Made by a program: the position numbers and the translations under genes
Shown: positions 46,195-56,309 of the stretch, one piece after another
Numbering within the stretch: the first letter of the stretch is position 1
Layout: the number at the start of each line of letters is the position of its first letter
Notes under the pieces: generated by a model
What the model was told of the DNA's origin: nothing
Seen by the model: the letters and a program-made list of their open reading frames with translations, nothing else
Database searches by the model: none
NCBI RefSeq assembly: GCF_000247695.1
Contig: NW_004624805.1
Location: forward strand, 500,298 to 564,297
Reading direction: 5' to 3'
From: Heterocephalus glaber
Lineage: Eukaryota > Chordata > Mammalia > Rodentia > Bathyergidae
DNA length: 64,000 nt

Positions 46195-47415
46195 CAAGGC
46201 CGAAGACTGCCAGACGAGAGCAGGCCGCTTTCAGGGTTTGCAGGGCCGTTCAGCGGTGTTCACGGCGCTCCCCTCCAGACCCCTTGGCGCGGCATCCGGA
46301 AGCCTTCCGTCGCTGTGTAAGCCCGCACCGCCGCGGATTCCAGGGCCTCGCAGGACACACGCGTGACGGTCAGGGCACTACCCGCGCGGGGTCGCCCGTG
46401 CCCTCCCTCGTCCCAGCGCGCAGCAGCCACCAGCTCTCGGAACCGTGGGCAGGGCTGAGCGGGGCAGGCCCGGCAGGCCTGTCAGCCCGCGCGCCGCTCC
46501 CTGGCTCAGCTGCCCTGCCGGCCGCGCTCGCCTCTGCTAGCCCTGAAGTCCATCCGCGCCCTGCTGCTCCAGGTGCCCTCCGGCCCCGCCACGTCTGCCT
46601 GCGCTTCGGGGCGAGCCGGGTCTCGGACCTCCTAACCCAGGGTTTCCCCGGGCGGCAGGGCGTAACTAGCGCGCCACCCCGGCCGAGACGATGGACTTCC
46701 GGGCCCGCTTTCTCGGCTGCGAACGGGAAGCCGTAGACAAAGCCTCCGCGCCGCACGCAGCCCCCGGAGCAGCCAGGGCTCGGCCGGAAGACGGGAAGGC
46801 TGCCCAAGCCCGCGCTCCAGGCCCGCGCCCCGCCCCTCCGGCTCGGAGCCGCCCCGGGGCGGTGGGATGCAGGGAGGGCTCTCCGGAGGGGCCCGGAGTC
46901 CTGGCCCTCAGCCGCGGCCTCTAAGGCCGAACGAGGCTGCAATCAGCAGAGGCCAAATGAAAACAGCCCGCGGAGAGGGCGGAGGCGGGGACCGGGCAGC
47001 CGCGGGTCTCGAGGAGCGAGGAGCTGCGGGCAGAGGGCAGGTTGCGCTCCCCCCCGCCCTGCGCTCCCTCCGGGTTACCCTCGCTCGGGAGAGCCGGGTC
47101 CGGGCGGAAGTCGCAGGCGGGCGGCTCGGCGCTGCTGTTCCAGGTCTCCGCTTGGGATGCGCGGCGGAGGCCAACGGCTGCGCGCGCCTTCCAGCCCTCG
47201 CGTCTCCTAGCAACGCAGGGCGGGGGCGTGGCTCGGTGGGCCCTGCCCTGCTCGCGCAAGCTCCGCTCACACGGGTGGCCCTCTGTGCGCACGCGCAAGG
47301 CGTGGGCGTGGCCACGGGGCTGCTTAGCCAAGTCGGAGGAGACCCAGAGACCCGAGGTTGGCTGGTGCGCGCCTGGCGCCTCGCGTCTGAGCTCGGGGGG
47401 GGAGTAGAAGGTGCT
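46195..47415 (-). promoter_or_regulatory. CpG island, likely MEIG1 promoter
   Basis: About 1.2 kb of GC-rich, CpG-dense sequence between MEIG1 and DCLRE1C, with GC boxes (GGGGGCGTGGC near 47221) and an EGR-type GCGTGGGCG at 47300-47308. Long open frames cross it in several registers on both strands but are by-products of high GC. It is the only CpG island upstream of MEIG1 apart from that of DCLRE1C, so I infer it drives MEIG1. The first MEIG1 exon itself could not be identified. Confidence 0.65.
47202..47214 (+). promoter_or_regulatory. RFX X-box-like site
   Basis: GTCTCCTAGCAAC fits the X-box GTNRCC(0-3N)RGYAAC at 11 of 12 defined positions, with a perfect AGCAAC half-site. RFX factors control ciliary and spermiogenic genes. 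MEIG1 is such a gene, which makes the site plausible but unproven. Confidence 0.5.
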
Positions 47416-48460
47416 GTTCGCTCCTGAAACCCCAGACCGAGTCCCTAAGAAAATGGATAAGATCGCTGGGATTGCTGGGACTGTTAGTAGACATCCTTTC
47501 AATTCGTGGGAGTTATGTCTGCAGCTTTGTTTTTCTAATATTGTCATCATCATTATTATGCTTAAGTACAATCCATTTTAGTGAAAAACAATTAAATTCA
47601 AGGTACACATTTTAAACGCAGTAAATTGGACAGAGGAAGAGAAAAAGGCAGTGATGCGCAGGAGCTGGCTCCTTAGGGCTCTCGTGAACCAGTAGTTAAA
47701 AGTTTAGGAATTGTGTGAGCTGATTGTTAAACATAAGTTACATTACTACAAACCAAATTGTATAAATGCAATAAACAGTGTAGAAAATTTAAAAGTCTGT
47801 TTACTTACAACTCTCACATTTATTCCCTCAGCCCGATCTTTCTCTGAACTTTAGACTTGCATATGGAATATATATTTAACATCCACTTCGTTGTCCAAAG
47901 CAACCTTCCAGGCCTCTCCCCCACTGAACAAGGAAAGAAGTTTATCCTTCCGCACCCGCCCCTTCAGCAGAGGACACCTGAGGCCCTCTTTGTCCTGGCT
48001 TCCTTACTCGTCGCAGCAAAACCTCGGCTGTGCAGCCCTCACCCAAGCCCAGGCACCTGCAGCCCCCACTGCCTGTTGCGGTGGAACCTGGAGGTCTCCT
48101 GCCCTCGCGGCCCCAGTCCTCTGCACAGTCAGCGATCCGTTGGAAACCCAGGTCAGATTAGATCCCTCAGCTCACAGCCCTGCACTGGCTTTGCAGTTTA
48201 TCCAGGGTAAAACTAGGGGTTTATGAGGCCACCGAAGGCCTGCGAGGTGTGCACACCATCCGCCCTTCTTTCTCGGGTAGCCCTGGAATCACCCTACTCT
48301 AGTCACACTGGCCTAACAGTGTTCGATGCACAGCAGGCTCTAACGCTTCGGTATCGAATGAAGGTGCTTCACCATCCCCTGCTGCCAGTGCTGCCCCTCT
48401 GACACCACAGCGGGAAGCAGGATTGTTACAGGGCTGGCAGGGGAGATCTTTGGTCTTTGC
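47416..48460. other. Intergenic, no gene recognised
   Basis: AT-rich then GC-richer sequence between the two CpG islands. Open frames at 47857-48226 overlap one another in two registers and match no known protein. Confidence 0.4.
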
Positions 48461-48461
48461 A

Positions 48462-48590
48462 TTCTTTTTTCTGAGACTGGATCTCTGTATGTAGTCTAGG
48501 CTGGCCTTGAATTGAAGCAATCTTCCTGCCTCAGCTTGCAAAGCGCTGGGATTACAGCTATGTGTCATCATGCCTGGCGGCAGTCTTTGC
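48462..48590 (-). repeat. B1-like SINE (antisense)
   Basis: TTTTTTCTGAGACTGGATCT...GGCTGGCCTTGAATTGAAGC...GCGCTGGGATTACAGCTATG. Confidence 0.88.
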
Positions 48591-49020
48591 ATTCTTGATA
48601 AAAGAATTCAGTGAAGATACAGACAAGTGTTGTGAAAGAAAGGCAGAATTTATTGTAAAGTGAAGCAGTTCATGGTGAAAGTACACCCCCAAGGGAAAGG
48701 GCATCGAGGGCCCAGATGGCAGTTGGGCTGAATGAAAGTTTAAATTTTATTTCCATAATTTTGTTAGAATATTCTGCCTTTGCTGGTCTATTCAATTCTC
48801 ATTCGTCCTTTCAAAGGTAAGTAAGATAAGGAAAGACCCCCACCTGAATTGTGTAAGGTCTGGGGAAGCCTTCCCAGTGTCTGTTTGGTACCTGAGCTCA
48901 TCAGTTGGGTACTTTAGATTCTATTGCCTCTGGGAATGTTCCTTAGTTAAGGTCTTAGTCCTATGTGGGTACATCTTAAAATGATAGTTCTCTTTCTTTT
49001 TGTCTTTGAAATCAGTAGGC
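48591..49020. other. No gene recognised
   Basis: Unique intergenic sequence. LTR-like wording (AGGCAGAATTTATTGTAAAG, ATTCTGCCTTTGCTGG) is present, but I cannot define an element. Confidence 0.3.
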
Positions 49021-49180
49021 TAGCTGGGTGTGGTGGTGCATGCCTGTAAACGAAGCACCCGGGAGGCTGAGGCAGGAGGATCACTGTGAGTTCAAGGCCA
49101 GCATGGGCTACATAAGGCCAGCCTGAACTATATAGTGAGCCCCTGTCCCCTCCCCCAAAAAAGAAAGAAAAGAAAAAGAA
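49020..49180 (+). repeat. B1-like SINE
   Basis: CTAGCTGGGTGTGGTGGTGC...GAGTTCAAGGCCAGCATGGG...duplicated GCCAGCCTGAAC module and A-rich tail. Confidence 0.88.
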
Positions 49181-49372
49181 ATCAGTGGGCCATAGGGCAT
49201 GGTAACAAGGAATGCTGAATGTCTTGTTTAAAATTAAGTGTCTGTGAAGTTTTGGTGCACCAGGTAGTGCATGCAGCTATGTATAATGTTTGACCTTAAG
49301 ATTTCATTGTGTGTAGGGACATTTTTGATCTGAGACCCAGTAGATGATTATAAATGTATTCTACATTGAAGT

Positions 49373-49478
49373 CTTTTTTTTTTTTAAACCCAGGCTGCCC
49401 TTGAACCCTAGGGGATCCTCCCATCTCAGCCTCCCAAGTGCTGATTACAGGCTTGCCCACCATGCCGAGCTGGTCTTT
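49373..49478 (-). repeat. B1-like SINE fragment (antisense)
   Basis: T-run, CCCAGGCTGCCCTTGAACCC, CATCTCAGCCTCCCAAGTGC, ATTACAGGCTTGCCCACCAT. Confidence 0.8.
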
Positions 49479-49559
49479 CTTTCTTTAACTATAACTGGCA
49501 AAGCTTGCTTTGATCCCCTTTGTCCCTCAGGCCTGATCATGTCTGAGACCTAAGGAACA

Positions 49560-49720
49560 GTATTGCACGGTGGCTAGTGCTGTGCTAAGAACACAGTGGC
49601 CTGCGTGGATTGGAGTCGATTTACTGAACCTCAGTTGCCTCAAACATGGTACCTATCTGATAAGAAGAAATACTTGCAGTGTTTGGAACTTTAGGTGATA
49701 GTGATTATCTCCATGAGAAT
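49560..49720 (+). repeat. MIR-like ancient SINE
   Basis: GGTGGCTAGTGCTGTGCTAA, TTACTGAACCTCAGTTGCCT and ATGGTACCTATCTGATAAG follow the sense MIR pattern at low identity. Confidence 0.6.
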
Positions 49721-50295
49721 GTGCAATCCCTTAGAAGTTTTCGTGTGCTTTGCTAATTGCTGTATTTGCATTGTGTGGATTAGTGTCTACTTGTTGAAAG
49801 AATAAAGCAATCTTGACTATCTATTTCCTCAAGTATTGAAGTAGCTTCTTACTTTGCTTCTTTACCCTAGACCTGAGTGTTCTAACCGCAGCAAGCAGCA
49901 GTTAAGAGGCGGGTGTGTTGAAAGCAGGATTGCTAGGCCCCACTGTGGGAGTCTCTGATTCAGTAGCTCTGGCGGAACAAGTTCCTAAATATTATTGGTG
50001 ATGCTATTCCAGGGTACAGACTGAGAAATACTGTTCTAATCTCACCTGTCCTACCTTGTGCAGACCCACTGAGGCTGCCCGCTGCTGCTGAAGCTTAACG
50101 CACTTGGCTTGGTGTGCAAAGTCCTAACAGCCTTAGCTGGTTCAGGCCTGACCTACCTTTGCAGTCCCGTTTCACTCTTTTTGAGCCCAACACTTAGGTT
50201 AAAAGGGATGGACGGCAGTGCTCGGCTGAATAAAAGCTCACTGTAGGGGCTTCTGCTGTTCTTGGACCTGGAAGCTGACCTCAAATTCACTTTCT
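49721..50295. other. No gene recognised
   Basis: Unique intergenic sequence. Confidence 0.35.
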
Positions 50296-50392
50296 TTTTA
50301 ATCAGAACATTTATTGGTATATTTTAGGTATACATAATGATAACACTTATCATAGGGAACTTGCACCTGTACATGATATATCCTGACACTTA
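50296..50392 (-). mobile_element. Short LINE-1 3' end
   Basis: ACATTTATTGGTATATTTTA, GGTATACATAATGATAACAC, GGGAACTTGCACCTGTACAT: the antisense L1 3' UTR end, heavily 5'-truncated. Confidence 0.82.
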
Positions 50393-50439
50393 AATTCACC
50401 TTCTTGTCTAAGATTTTTCTTTTCTCTCTTTCTCCTTCC

Positions 50440-50520
50440 TTCCTTCTTCTGTGAGGTTGAACCTAGGGCCTTCCACATGCTAGGTAAATGCTCTGCCACT
50501 GATTACAGTCCCAGGCCCCC
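50440..50520 (-). repeat. Degraded antisense tRNA-type SINE
   Basis: GAGGTTGAACCTAGGGCCTT...GCTAGGTAAATGCTCTGCCA...CAGTCCCAGGCCC. Confidence 0.6.
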
Positions 50521-50628
50521 TTTTAAATTTTGGGACAGGGTCTTGGTAAATTTGATAGGTCTTCCACCACCTCAGCAGCTATTACGTATAGTAGCTGCCC
50601 TCTTCCTATTGTACTTTGCCCCCTCCCC

Positions 50629-51431
50629 TGTGTAACATCATGCCAAGATGGTTGTTCCCACCAAAGAATAAACCCTTCTTCCCAGTATGCCCCTGTTCCC
50701 ACCTAGAAAGTAACCTAATACTCGCTCACCTCCTGTGGGACTGCATAACCTTTGTTCCTTTTCTTCAGCCCCATTGTGATTAAATGTGAGTTAATGGATA
50801 AAGATGCTTGTTAGTTTTGGGACACTAGATAAAAATCTGTAACAGACCTAAAGTCCCAAAGTAAACTACTCAACTCCTTGTTTGCCTGGAACTTATATTC
50901 CGGGCACCACAATTTTTAGAACAAGCTGCAAATGTCTGCTGACCATCAATACGTGACAGTTGACCACTAACCTTTGTCCCCTTTTCTTTAATTCTATATG
51001 TTAACTTCCCCCTCAACCCCCTATAAAAACAGCCTCAGATTCTGAGCCAGTTGCCTCTCTAAGCTATTTTGCTTTGGGAGTGCCGTCTGGCCAGACTAAT
51101 AAAGGTCTGTTTTATTTTCCAACTTGTCCGTGTGTTCCTTCCTGGGTGTTCTTTGCTGCAGTCAGCTCCTCGGAGCGTTTGGTAAGGCCCTTGGTCTTAC
51201 ACTCCTACCACCTAGTGACATCACCGGCTCCTCCACTCCCTAGTCACTCCCTCACTCAACCCCACCTCTGCCCCTACAAACCCCACCCCAGTCTCTATAA
51301 AAGACTCTCCCTGCCCCAGCCATATTGCTTTTGTCTCTCCTTTGTTCAGAGACAGCCCGGCAGATCTATTCCCCTAATAAAGGCTTGTTGTGGCCTGGTC
51401 TGGTCTTGGTCTTTGGCCCTTTTACCTGACA
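50629..51431 (+). mobile_element. Older LTR interrupted by a younger LTR
   Basis: Left part 50629-50733 starts TGTGTAAC. The right part, 51202-51431, has TATAAAAG at about 51296, AATAAA near 51375 and ends TTACCTGACA. Together they look like one class I LTR with TG...CA ends, split by the element at 50734-51201. That the two parts belong together is inferred from position. Confidence 0.5.
50734..51201 (+). mobile_element. Class I endogenous-retrovirus solo LTR
   Basis: Second copy of the LTR at 12582-13040. It starts TGTGGGACTGCATAAC, has TATAAAAACAG near 51023, AATAAAGG near 51098, and ends GGTCTTACA. It is flanked by a 4-bp CTCC direct repeat (50730-50733 and 51202-51205), the duplication size usual for gammaretrovirus-like elements. 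Confidence 0.88.
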
Positions 51432-51530
51432 AAATTGCCCAGGCTGATCTTAAATTTATGCTCTTCTTGTTTCAGCCTCCCACAGAGCTAGGATTACAGA
51501 TGTGCACCACTGCCTTGGCCCAAGCTTTTC
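51428..51530 (-). repeat. B1-like SINE fragment (antisense)
   Basis: ATTGCCCAGGCTGATCTTAA...TTTCAGCCTCCCACAGAGC...GGATTACAGATGTGCACCAC. Confidence 0.75.
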
Positions 51531-52160
51531 TTATGAGATCAAGCGATAATACACAATAAGATAGGCACCCCCTTGCCTTGCCTCCATGTTTTTTTCCACA
51601 AAATGTTTTGTTCCAGAAATGCAACAGTTTGTGCCGCAGAGCTCCTGCCCACAGTATCAAAATGTTTTGTTGGACTGTTTGAACTGCCCTTTCAGGAATG
51701 TTCTGTAACTCTGCCCCCCTGCTTCAGTGAGCACTCGCCTACCCCTAGATCCTGATAGAAGAAGGCTCCCATTTCTGGTCAGGTGCTCAGACTTCTGGAG
51801 TACGAATTCTCCTGAGCCCACTGGCATAATAGAAGGTTCTTCTCCATCTCTTCAAGTGACGTTTGGATTCTCAAGTCTTCAAATTCTGATAGCTGAGACC
51901 CAGAGGCATCACGCTGAGTGGCAACACTCAGCATTGAGCTGCTTCGCCTTGCCACAACACAGGGACCCTTTTCCTTGCAAAACTGAGGTCTCTACTTGCC
52001 CCCTATGCCCCAGGCACACTTTCACTTAAAGCTCCTGTAAAACCCTTGCCCCTGTGCTTTGGTGGTTTCTCCTGTCAGACTGTGCACCCTTGATGGACTA
52101 TGGCTAACCCTTCAGGCACGTCCTGTTTCAAGCACGGTGCATACCCATCAGAGATGCCAA
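51531..52160. other. No gene recognised
   Basis: Possibly old LTR sequence (CCCCTGCTTCAGTGAGCACT, CTCAAGTCTTCAAATTCTGA), not classifiable by eye. Confidence 0.3.
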
Positions 52161-52180
52161 GTAAATACCTGATATTTCTT

Positions 52181-52252
52181 TTGGTAATGGGGATCGAACT
52201 CAGGACCTTGCACTGCAAGGCAGGTGTGGGACCACTGAGCTAACTACCCTGC
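52181..52252 (-). repeat. ID SINE (antisense), first of a pair
   Basis: GGTAATGGGGATCGAACTCA...ACCACTGAGCTAACTACCCT. Flanked by AATACCTGATATTTCTT (52164-52180) and AATACGTGATATTTCTT (52253-52269). Confidence 0.9.
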
Positions 52253-52269
52253 AATACGTGATATTTCTT

Positions 52270-52348
52270 TCTTTTTCTTTTTGGTACTGAGGATCCAACT
52301 GGGACCTTGCGAGGCAGGCAGTGGAACCACTGAGCTAAATCCCCGGCC
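52270..52348 (-). repeat. ID SINE (antisense), second of a pair
   Basis: GGTACTGAGGATCCAACTGG...ACCACTGAGCTAAATCCCCG GCC. Flanked by the middle direct repeat (52253-52269) and a third copy AATACCTGATGTTTCTT (52349-52365). Confidence 0.9.
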
Positions 52349-52365
52349 AATACCTGATGTTTCTT

Positions 52366-52500
52366 GAGCACTTAGCATTGAGTAGAATTGATTGTTATAA
52401 TGTACTTTTGTTTATCGAGTTGGGCGGGGCTCATCACTTCCATTTTATAAATGAGAAAACCGAGTTTGAGAAGGGTGCAGCTGTCACCAGATGGGGCCCA
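52366..52500 (-). repeat. MIR-like ancient SINE
   Basis: GAGCACTTAGCATTGAGTAG...ATCACTTCCATTTTATAAAT...GAGAAAACCGAGTTTGAGAA follow the antisense MIR pattern. Confidence 0.65.
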
Positions 52501-52529
52501 AGCAGATTCCCTGAATAGAAGATGGGACC

Positions 52530-53838
52530 TTTTTTTTTTTTTTCCTACTGAACCCTTTTATTCTGTTTTGTGGATGCTCAGGGAAAACAGTTTTCCCATA
52601 ATTCACTGTGGCCTGGACTCAATGACACCAATTTGTATCAGGGCCAATTTGGACCTAAGTTAAACTGCATTTTTCTCAGGTCTCTTCAGTTGATACATGG
52701 CACTTCACTGGTGATTTTTTTCATATGATCTTTAACAAGAATTCATAAGTTGCATTGATTATGCCCCAAGAGATGAGGGACCAGTGATAATCCAGATGGG
52801 CACCTCTGAAGAGGTCTGTCAGTTTCCTGTCCCGTTCTAGCCAGATTGTTTTGAAAACCTTGGAGAAAGACTGAAACTTCCACCAATCTGAGACTGTATG
52901 CGAGTTTTTACAACATTAACTGGAAAAAACAGGAACCCCAACATGACACCCGGTACAAGGCCACAGATGAAGTCATTAACCAAATGGGCACCGTGAGTTG
53001 CTGCAGTAGGCAGATGCTCCTTTACGGGACCTCAAAGGTCAAACAAAAGAACATTGCTGAACCCATTACGGAAAAGAATGGGCACCAAGCCTCAGTAATA
53101 CTCTCTAATTCCGTGGCATTTCAGTGCTGTGAAGGCCTAAGTGTTTGTAAATTTGTCATGATGGTTGTGGTCTTGAGGCAATGTCTGAACTCTTTCCAAT
53201 GGAGTAAAAATGGCTTCTGTTGTCCCTACAAGTATGGCAGCCGCACCACAGGTTGCAAACTCTGGAGGACCAACGTGCTTATGGAGAAGGCAAGACAAAT
53301 CCTCTTACAGACCAAACATAAGTGCTGGGGTAGTTGTTTTCTGCATTCATGGGGGAAGGACTCCACAATAAAAATTTCAAAATCCATCCCTCCTCAACTG
53401 AAGTACTGCATCCAGGTTGTGATTGCATAAAGCTGCTGCCGACAAGGACCTTCTGATCTGGAGATGTGATGCTGTCTTGCTGAAAGCTGTGCAGCAGCCA
53501 CACAAATAATGCTTCCTTTCACCAGCACTGGTAACGTGAGGTGATGTGTCTTGTTTTGAAGATGCTAGGATTGGTGGCCTCTTTTCATGAGCTTCTGAAT
53601 CCATCATGTTGCTTCTGATTTCTCTTGTTCATGAAGGATTTTTTAAACTGGGACATCAGCTGAGCCTTGTATTGTAGGGAATGACAGGTTTCTGGTAACT
53701 TTCTCAACTTCTTCCATCGCTACCGGTCTGTTAGATTCTCTTTTCTGGAGTCAATTTTGATACCTGGATTTCCCATGGCCACAGCCACCAGCCCCACACC
53801 CAGTGCTGCCCGCCTGTCAGCAGGACAGCCTGCGAGCC
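52530..53838 (-). pseudogene. SLC25A51: SLC25A51 processed pseudogene
   Basis: SLC25A51 is the mitochondrial-carrier protein that imports NAD+. The minus-strand copy starts at the ATG at 53607 with MMDSEAHEKRPPILASSKQD then HYLCGCCTAFS. It goes through carrier repeat 2 ([20 protein letters not shown], with the PxE/D-x-x-R-like carrier motif) near 53215 and ends with [15 protein letters not shown] and TGA at 52723-52721. Several frameshifts and stops break it, e.g. after residue 76 and near 53120. The 3' UTR ends with AATAAA near 52558 and a 14-A tail at 52543-52530. Near-matching flanks AGAAGATGGGACC (52517-52529) and AGGAAATGGGGACC (53839-53852) are the likely target-site duplication. Confidence 0.93.
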
Positions 53839-53852
53839 AGGAAATGGGGACC

Positions 53853-54339
53853 TTAATTTGGCCCACCTAGTAGGTTCTTGACTCCTCAAGGAAGAATTTC
53901 AGGACACGTCAATGTGGGGGACAGGTGGGTTTATCGGGCAGAGTTAGAACCTAAGAGAGGACAGGGTGAGGACTCAAGCCTGGGCCACTGGAGGACTCAC
54001 TCTGATGTGGTCCAGAACAGTGTCTCACAGAAGACAGTGCCAGTCTGAGTTATGAGGTGGGCCAGGGTCCGGCACAGCATCATTTTGGTGCTGGCTAGAG
54101 GTTCTTGAGCTCCAGGGAGGCTGGTTCCCACGAGAGTGTTCCTGCTGGGCAGGGGTTGCCTTGGTTTCCGTTCTGGAGTGACTGCCACGTTCTGCTCTCC
54201 TGGAACCTGAGGTCCTCACAGGTTTGGGGCCTTTCTTTCCCCATCATCCATTTTTTTCTTTACAGATCCTTCTAATTTCCTAAAAGTACAACTCAAAAGG
54301 GGGCGGGGTGGCTGGCAGATAAGACGTTGGGATCTTTAC
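53853..54339. other. No gene recognised
   Basis: Intergenic sequence with short minus-strand frames that match nothing. Confidence 0.35.
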
Positions 54340-54843
54340 TGTTTGCCCTAATGAGGCAGAAAGAGCTACCAAACCTAATTTGGAATGGATAATTACTGTA
54401 AAATATTTGTTAATGAACTCTGTGCTAAAACCCTGTTTGAAACTTGTGTGAAATTGTCCCTGCTTGGAAACCGGGTGGGCCTCCTTCCTCTTGCGCGGGC
54501 AGCCTGCTCCCGGAGAGATCAGAAGTTAGCCTTGAAGTGTGTCTACCTAAGTACCCCGTACCTAATGCTGCTGTACCACACCCTTGCTACATCCTGTAAT
54601 CGCAATTTACGCCGCCCTTGCCACCTAGTGCTGCTTTATCATGCCCTTGCCGCATTCCGGTGTGTAACCGCAAGTTAAACTGCCCTGTAGAAGGTGTAAG
54701 AAGGAGACACTGTCTTAACTCCTGGTCAGCCCATAAGGACTCATTGCCTGAGGTTGGCCATTGCCCGGCAATAAACTTCCTTTTTTTGTTTTACCCAAGT
54801 CTCCTGTCTCTGAAAGATCATTTCGACTCCCTTTGCCGCAACA
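54340..54843 (+). mobile_element. LTR element next to the DCLRE1C promoter
   Basis: It has LTR features: TG start near 54340, AATAAA at about 54770, and a U5-like tail TCTCTGAAAGATCATTTCGA ending CCGCAACA. Two imperfect direct repeats of about 60 bp (CCTAATGCTGCTGTACCAC... and CCTAGTGCTGCTTTATCATG...) lie at 54559-54680. No clear target duplication is seen, so the limits are tentative. It lies in the same orientation as DCLRE1C, about 400 bp upstream of its start codon. Confidence 0.6.
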
Positions 54844-54919
54844 CTAAGAGCGTGCATCCGGGTTCAATCATCAGAGTGTTCATTCAGTCCGTTCGCAGGC
54901 TGTGTAGATAAGGGAAGAG

Positions 54920-55680
54920 AATTGACAGCAGGAGTCCGAGGCGACTTCCTTACACAAGTCTGGGTATCTCGGAAGACGGGACCTGGGAGAAGAGACGAGC
55001 GAGAGGGGTCGCAGCGTGGAAAAGCGGCCGCGGGCCGACTTCGGGGCACCGGTCCCACTTGCCCAGCGCCTCGCGAGGCGGAACCGGACTCCGGCGCGCT
55101 GGCCCCGCCCCCGGCTCGGCGGCGCCTCTCTGGTTGGGCGTGGCTCCGCCCGGCCGGCCAACGGGGAGGCTGCGTGCAGGCTCCGGAAGTGGAGGCGAGC
55201 GCGCGGGCCGGGTCTCTGCGGCGGCCCGGGGTCGGTCCTGCGGCGCGATGAGCTCCTTCCAGGGACAGATGGCCGAGTACCCGACCGTCTCCATAGACCG
55301 CTTCGACAGGGAGAACTTGCGGGCCCGCGCCTACTTCCTGTCGCACTGCCACAAGGGTGAGTGCGCCTTCCGCCGCTCGCCTCTCCCGGCCGGGTACTGC
55401 GCGGGCTTCAGGCCCTGCTCCTGCGCCTTGAGATAGCTTTCCTGGTGGAGGCCGGTCGGGGCCGGCGAGGGTCAGATCTTCCCCGTGTTTACCCTGTTCT
55501 CCTTTCCAGTGTGAAGAAAACAGGTCTCGGACCGACCTCGAACTTGAGGTAGAGCAGACGCGCACAGGCCCAGGCGTCAGACTCGGCCTGTGAACGGGAC
55601 CGAGTGCACCCCGCCCCCTTCTTAGGTCTCCGGTCTGCTGCCGGCGTGAAGTCTTCTGCTCCGGGACGGGGTGGCGGGGT
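54920..55680 (+). promoter_or_regulatory. DCLRE1C: CpG-island promoter of DCLRE1C
   Basis: CpG-dense and GC-rich, with Sp1-type boxes (CCCCGCCCCC near 55106, GGGCGTGGCTCCGCCC near 55137) and no TATA box, a housekeeping-type promoter. It spans the 5' UTR, the first coding exon and the start of intron 1. The exact transcription start is not determinable, but it is probably within about 150 bp upstream of the ATG. Confidence 0.85.
55248..55356 (+). CDS. DCLRE1C: DCLRE1C (Artemis) exon 1, residues 1-36
   Basis: Encodes [20 protein letters not shown] then [16 protein letters not shown] plus one base of the next codon, with donor GTGAGT. Artemis is the metallo-beta-lactamase/beta-CASP endonuclease that, with DNA-PKcs, opens coding-end hairpins in V(D)J recombination and trims ends in NHEJ; loss causes radiosensitive SCID. 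The sequence differs from the human N-terminus at a few conservative positions. HCHK is the first half of the HxHxDH zinc-binding motif. The ATG at 55248 is the first in its frame, although the frame is open upstream through the 5' UTR. Confidence 0.97.
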
Positions 55681-56309
55681 GCAGATGTAGCTGGTAGGTG
55701 GCGCCAGCTCGCTACGATTTCTCGGATGGAGACGTTAGGGATTAAGGGTCATCCAACTGAGCCTGGTTTGGGGCTAGGTGCCCAGGTCCAGGAAGCTGCC
55801 GGTTCTCAGAGCGTGAATAACAATTGCACAGTCATTGCCTGTTTTGCAAAATCGATTACCCTGAAACGTCACCAACTTTACCAACGAAGCAGTTTTACAA
55901 TTCACTGTGCTAATCAGCCCCACGGTAGGCACTGAGCAGAGGTAAATCGCCGCACTCCAGCAGCCCCGCTTCCAGTGTGGCCTCCAGAATAGCAGGGATA
56001 GGGCGTCCCCAAGCCCCTGGGGAAGGGTGACTCGCGGTAACAAACCCTCGCGCGCACACATCTCCAGTGGTCAGGAGTATTTTAAAGTAAACTGTGGATA
56101 CCAGAACACTGCTTGTCCTTACAAGGTTGGCATGAGGATCAGCTGCTGTCCTGCACGTGGGAATCACTTTAACCCGGTGTAGATTGTCGGTGCTGCTGCT
56201 TCTGGGAAATGCCTCTTTGTTTTTGTTACCCCAAAGGAGGAAAACCTGGATCTTCTCTTTATGTCAGCCAGATAGCACTTTGAGCCTCTTTGAGAGTCTG
56301 TTTATTCTT

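Noticed and set aside
46284..47571. Several long overlapping open frames on both strands
   Set aside because: They lie in a CpG island where stop codons are rare. None has a recognisable domain, and the frames contradict each other.
52984..53430. 148-codon plus-strand frame as a novel gene
   Set aside because: It is antisense to the SLC25A51 pseudogene, whose minus-strand translation is clearly recognisable. The plus-strand frame is a shadow.
55059..55247. N-terminal extension of Artemis in the open upstream frame
   Set aside because: The upstream frame has no ATG (the first codon of the open stretch is TTG), and the family starts at MSSF, which is the ATG at 55248.
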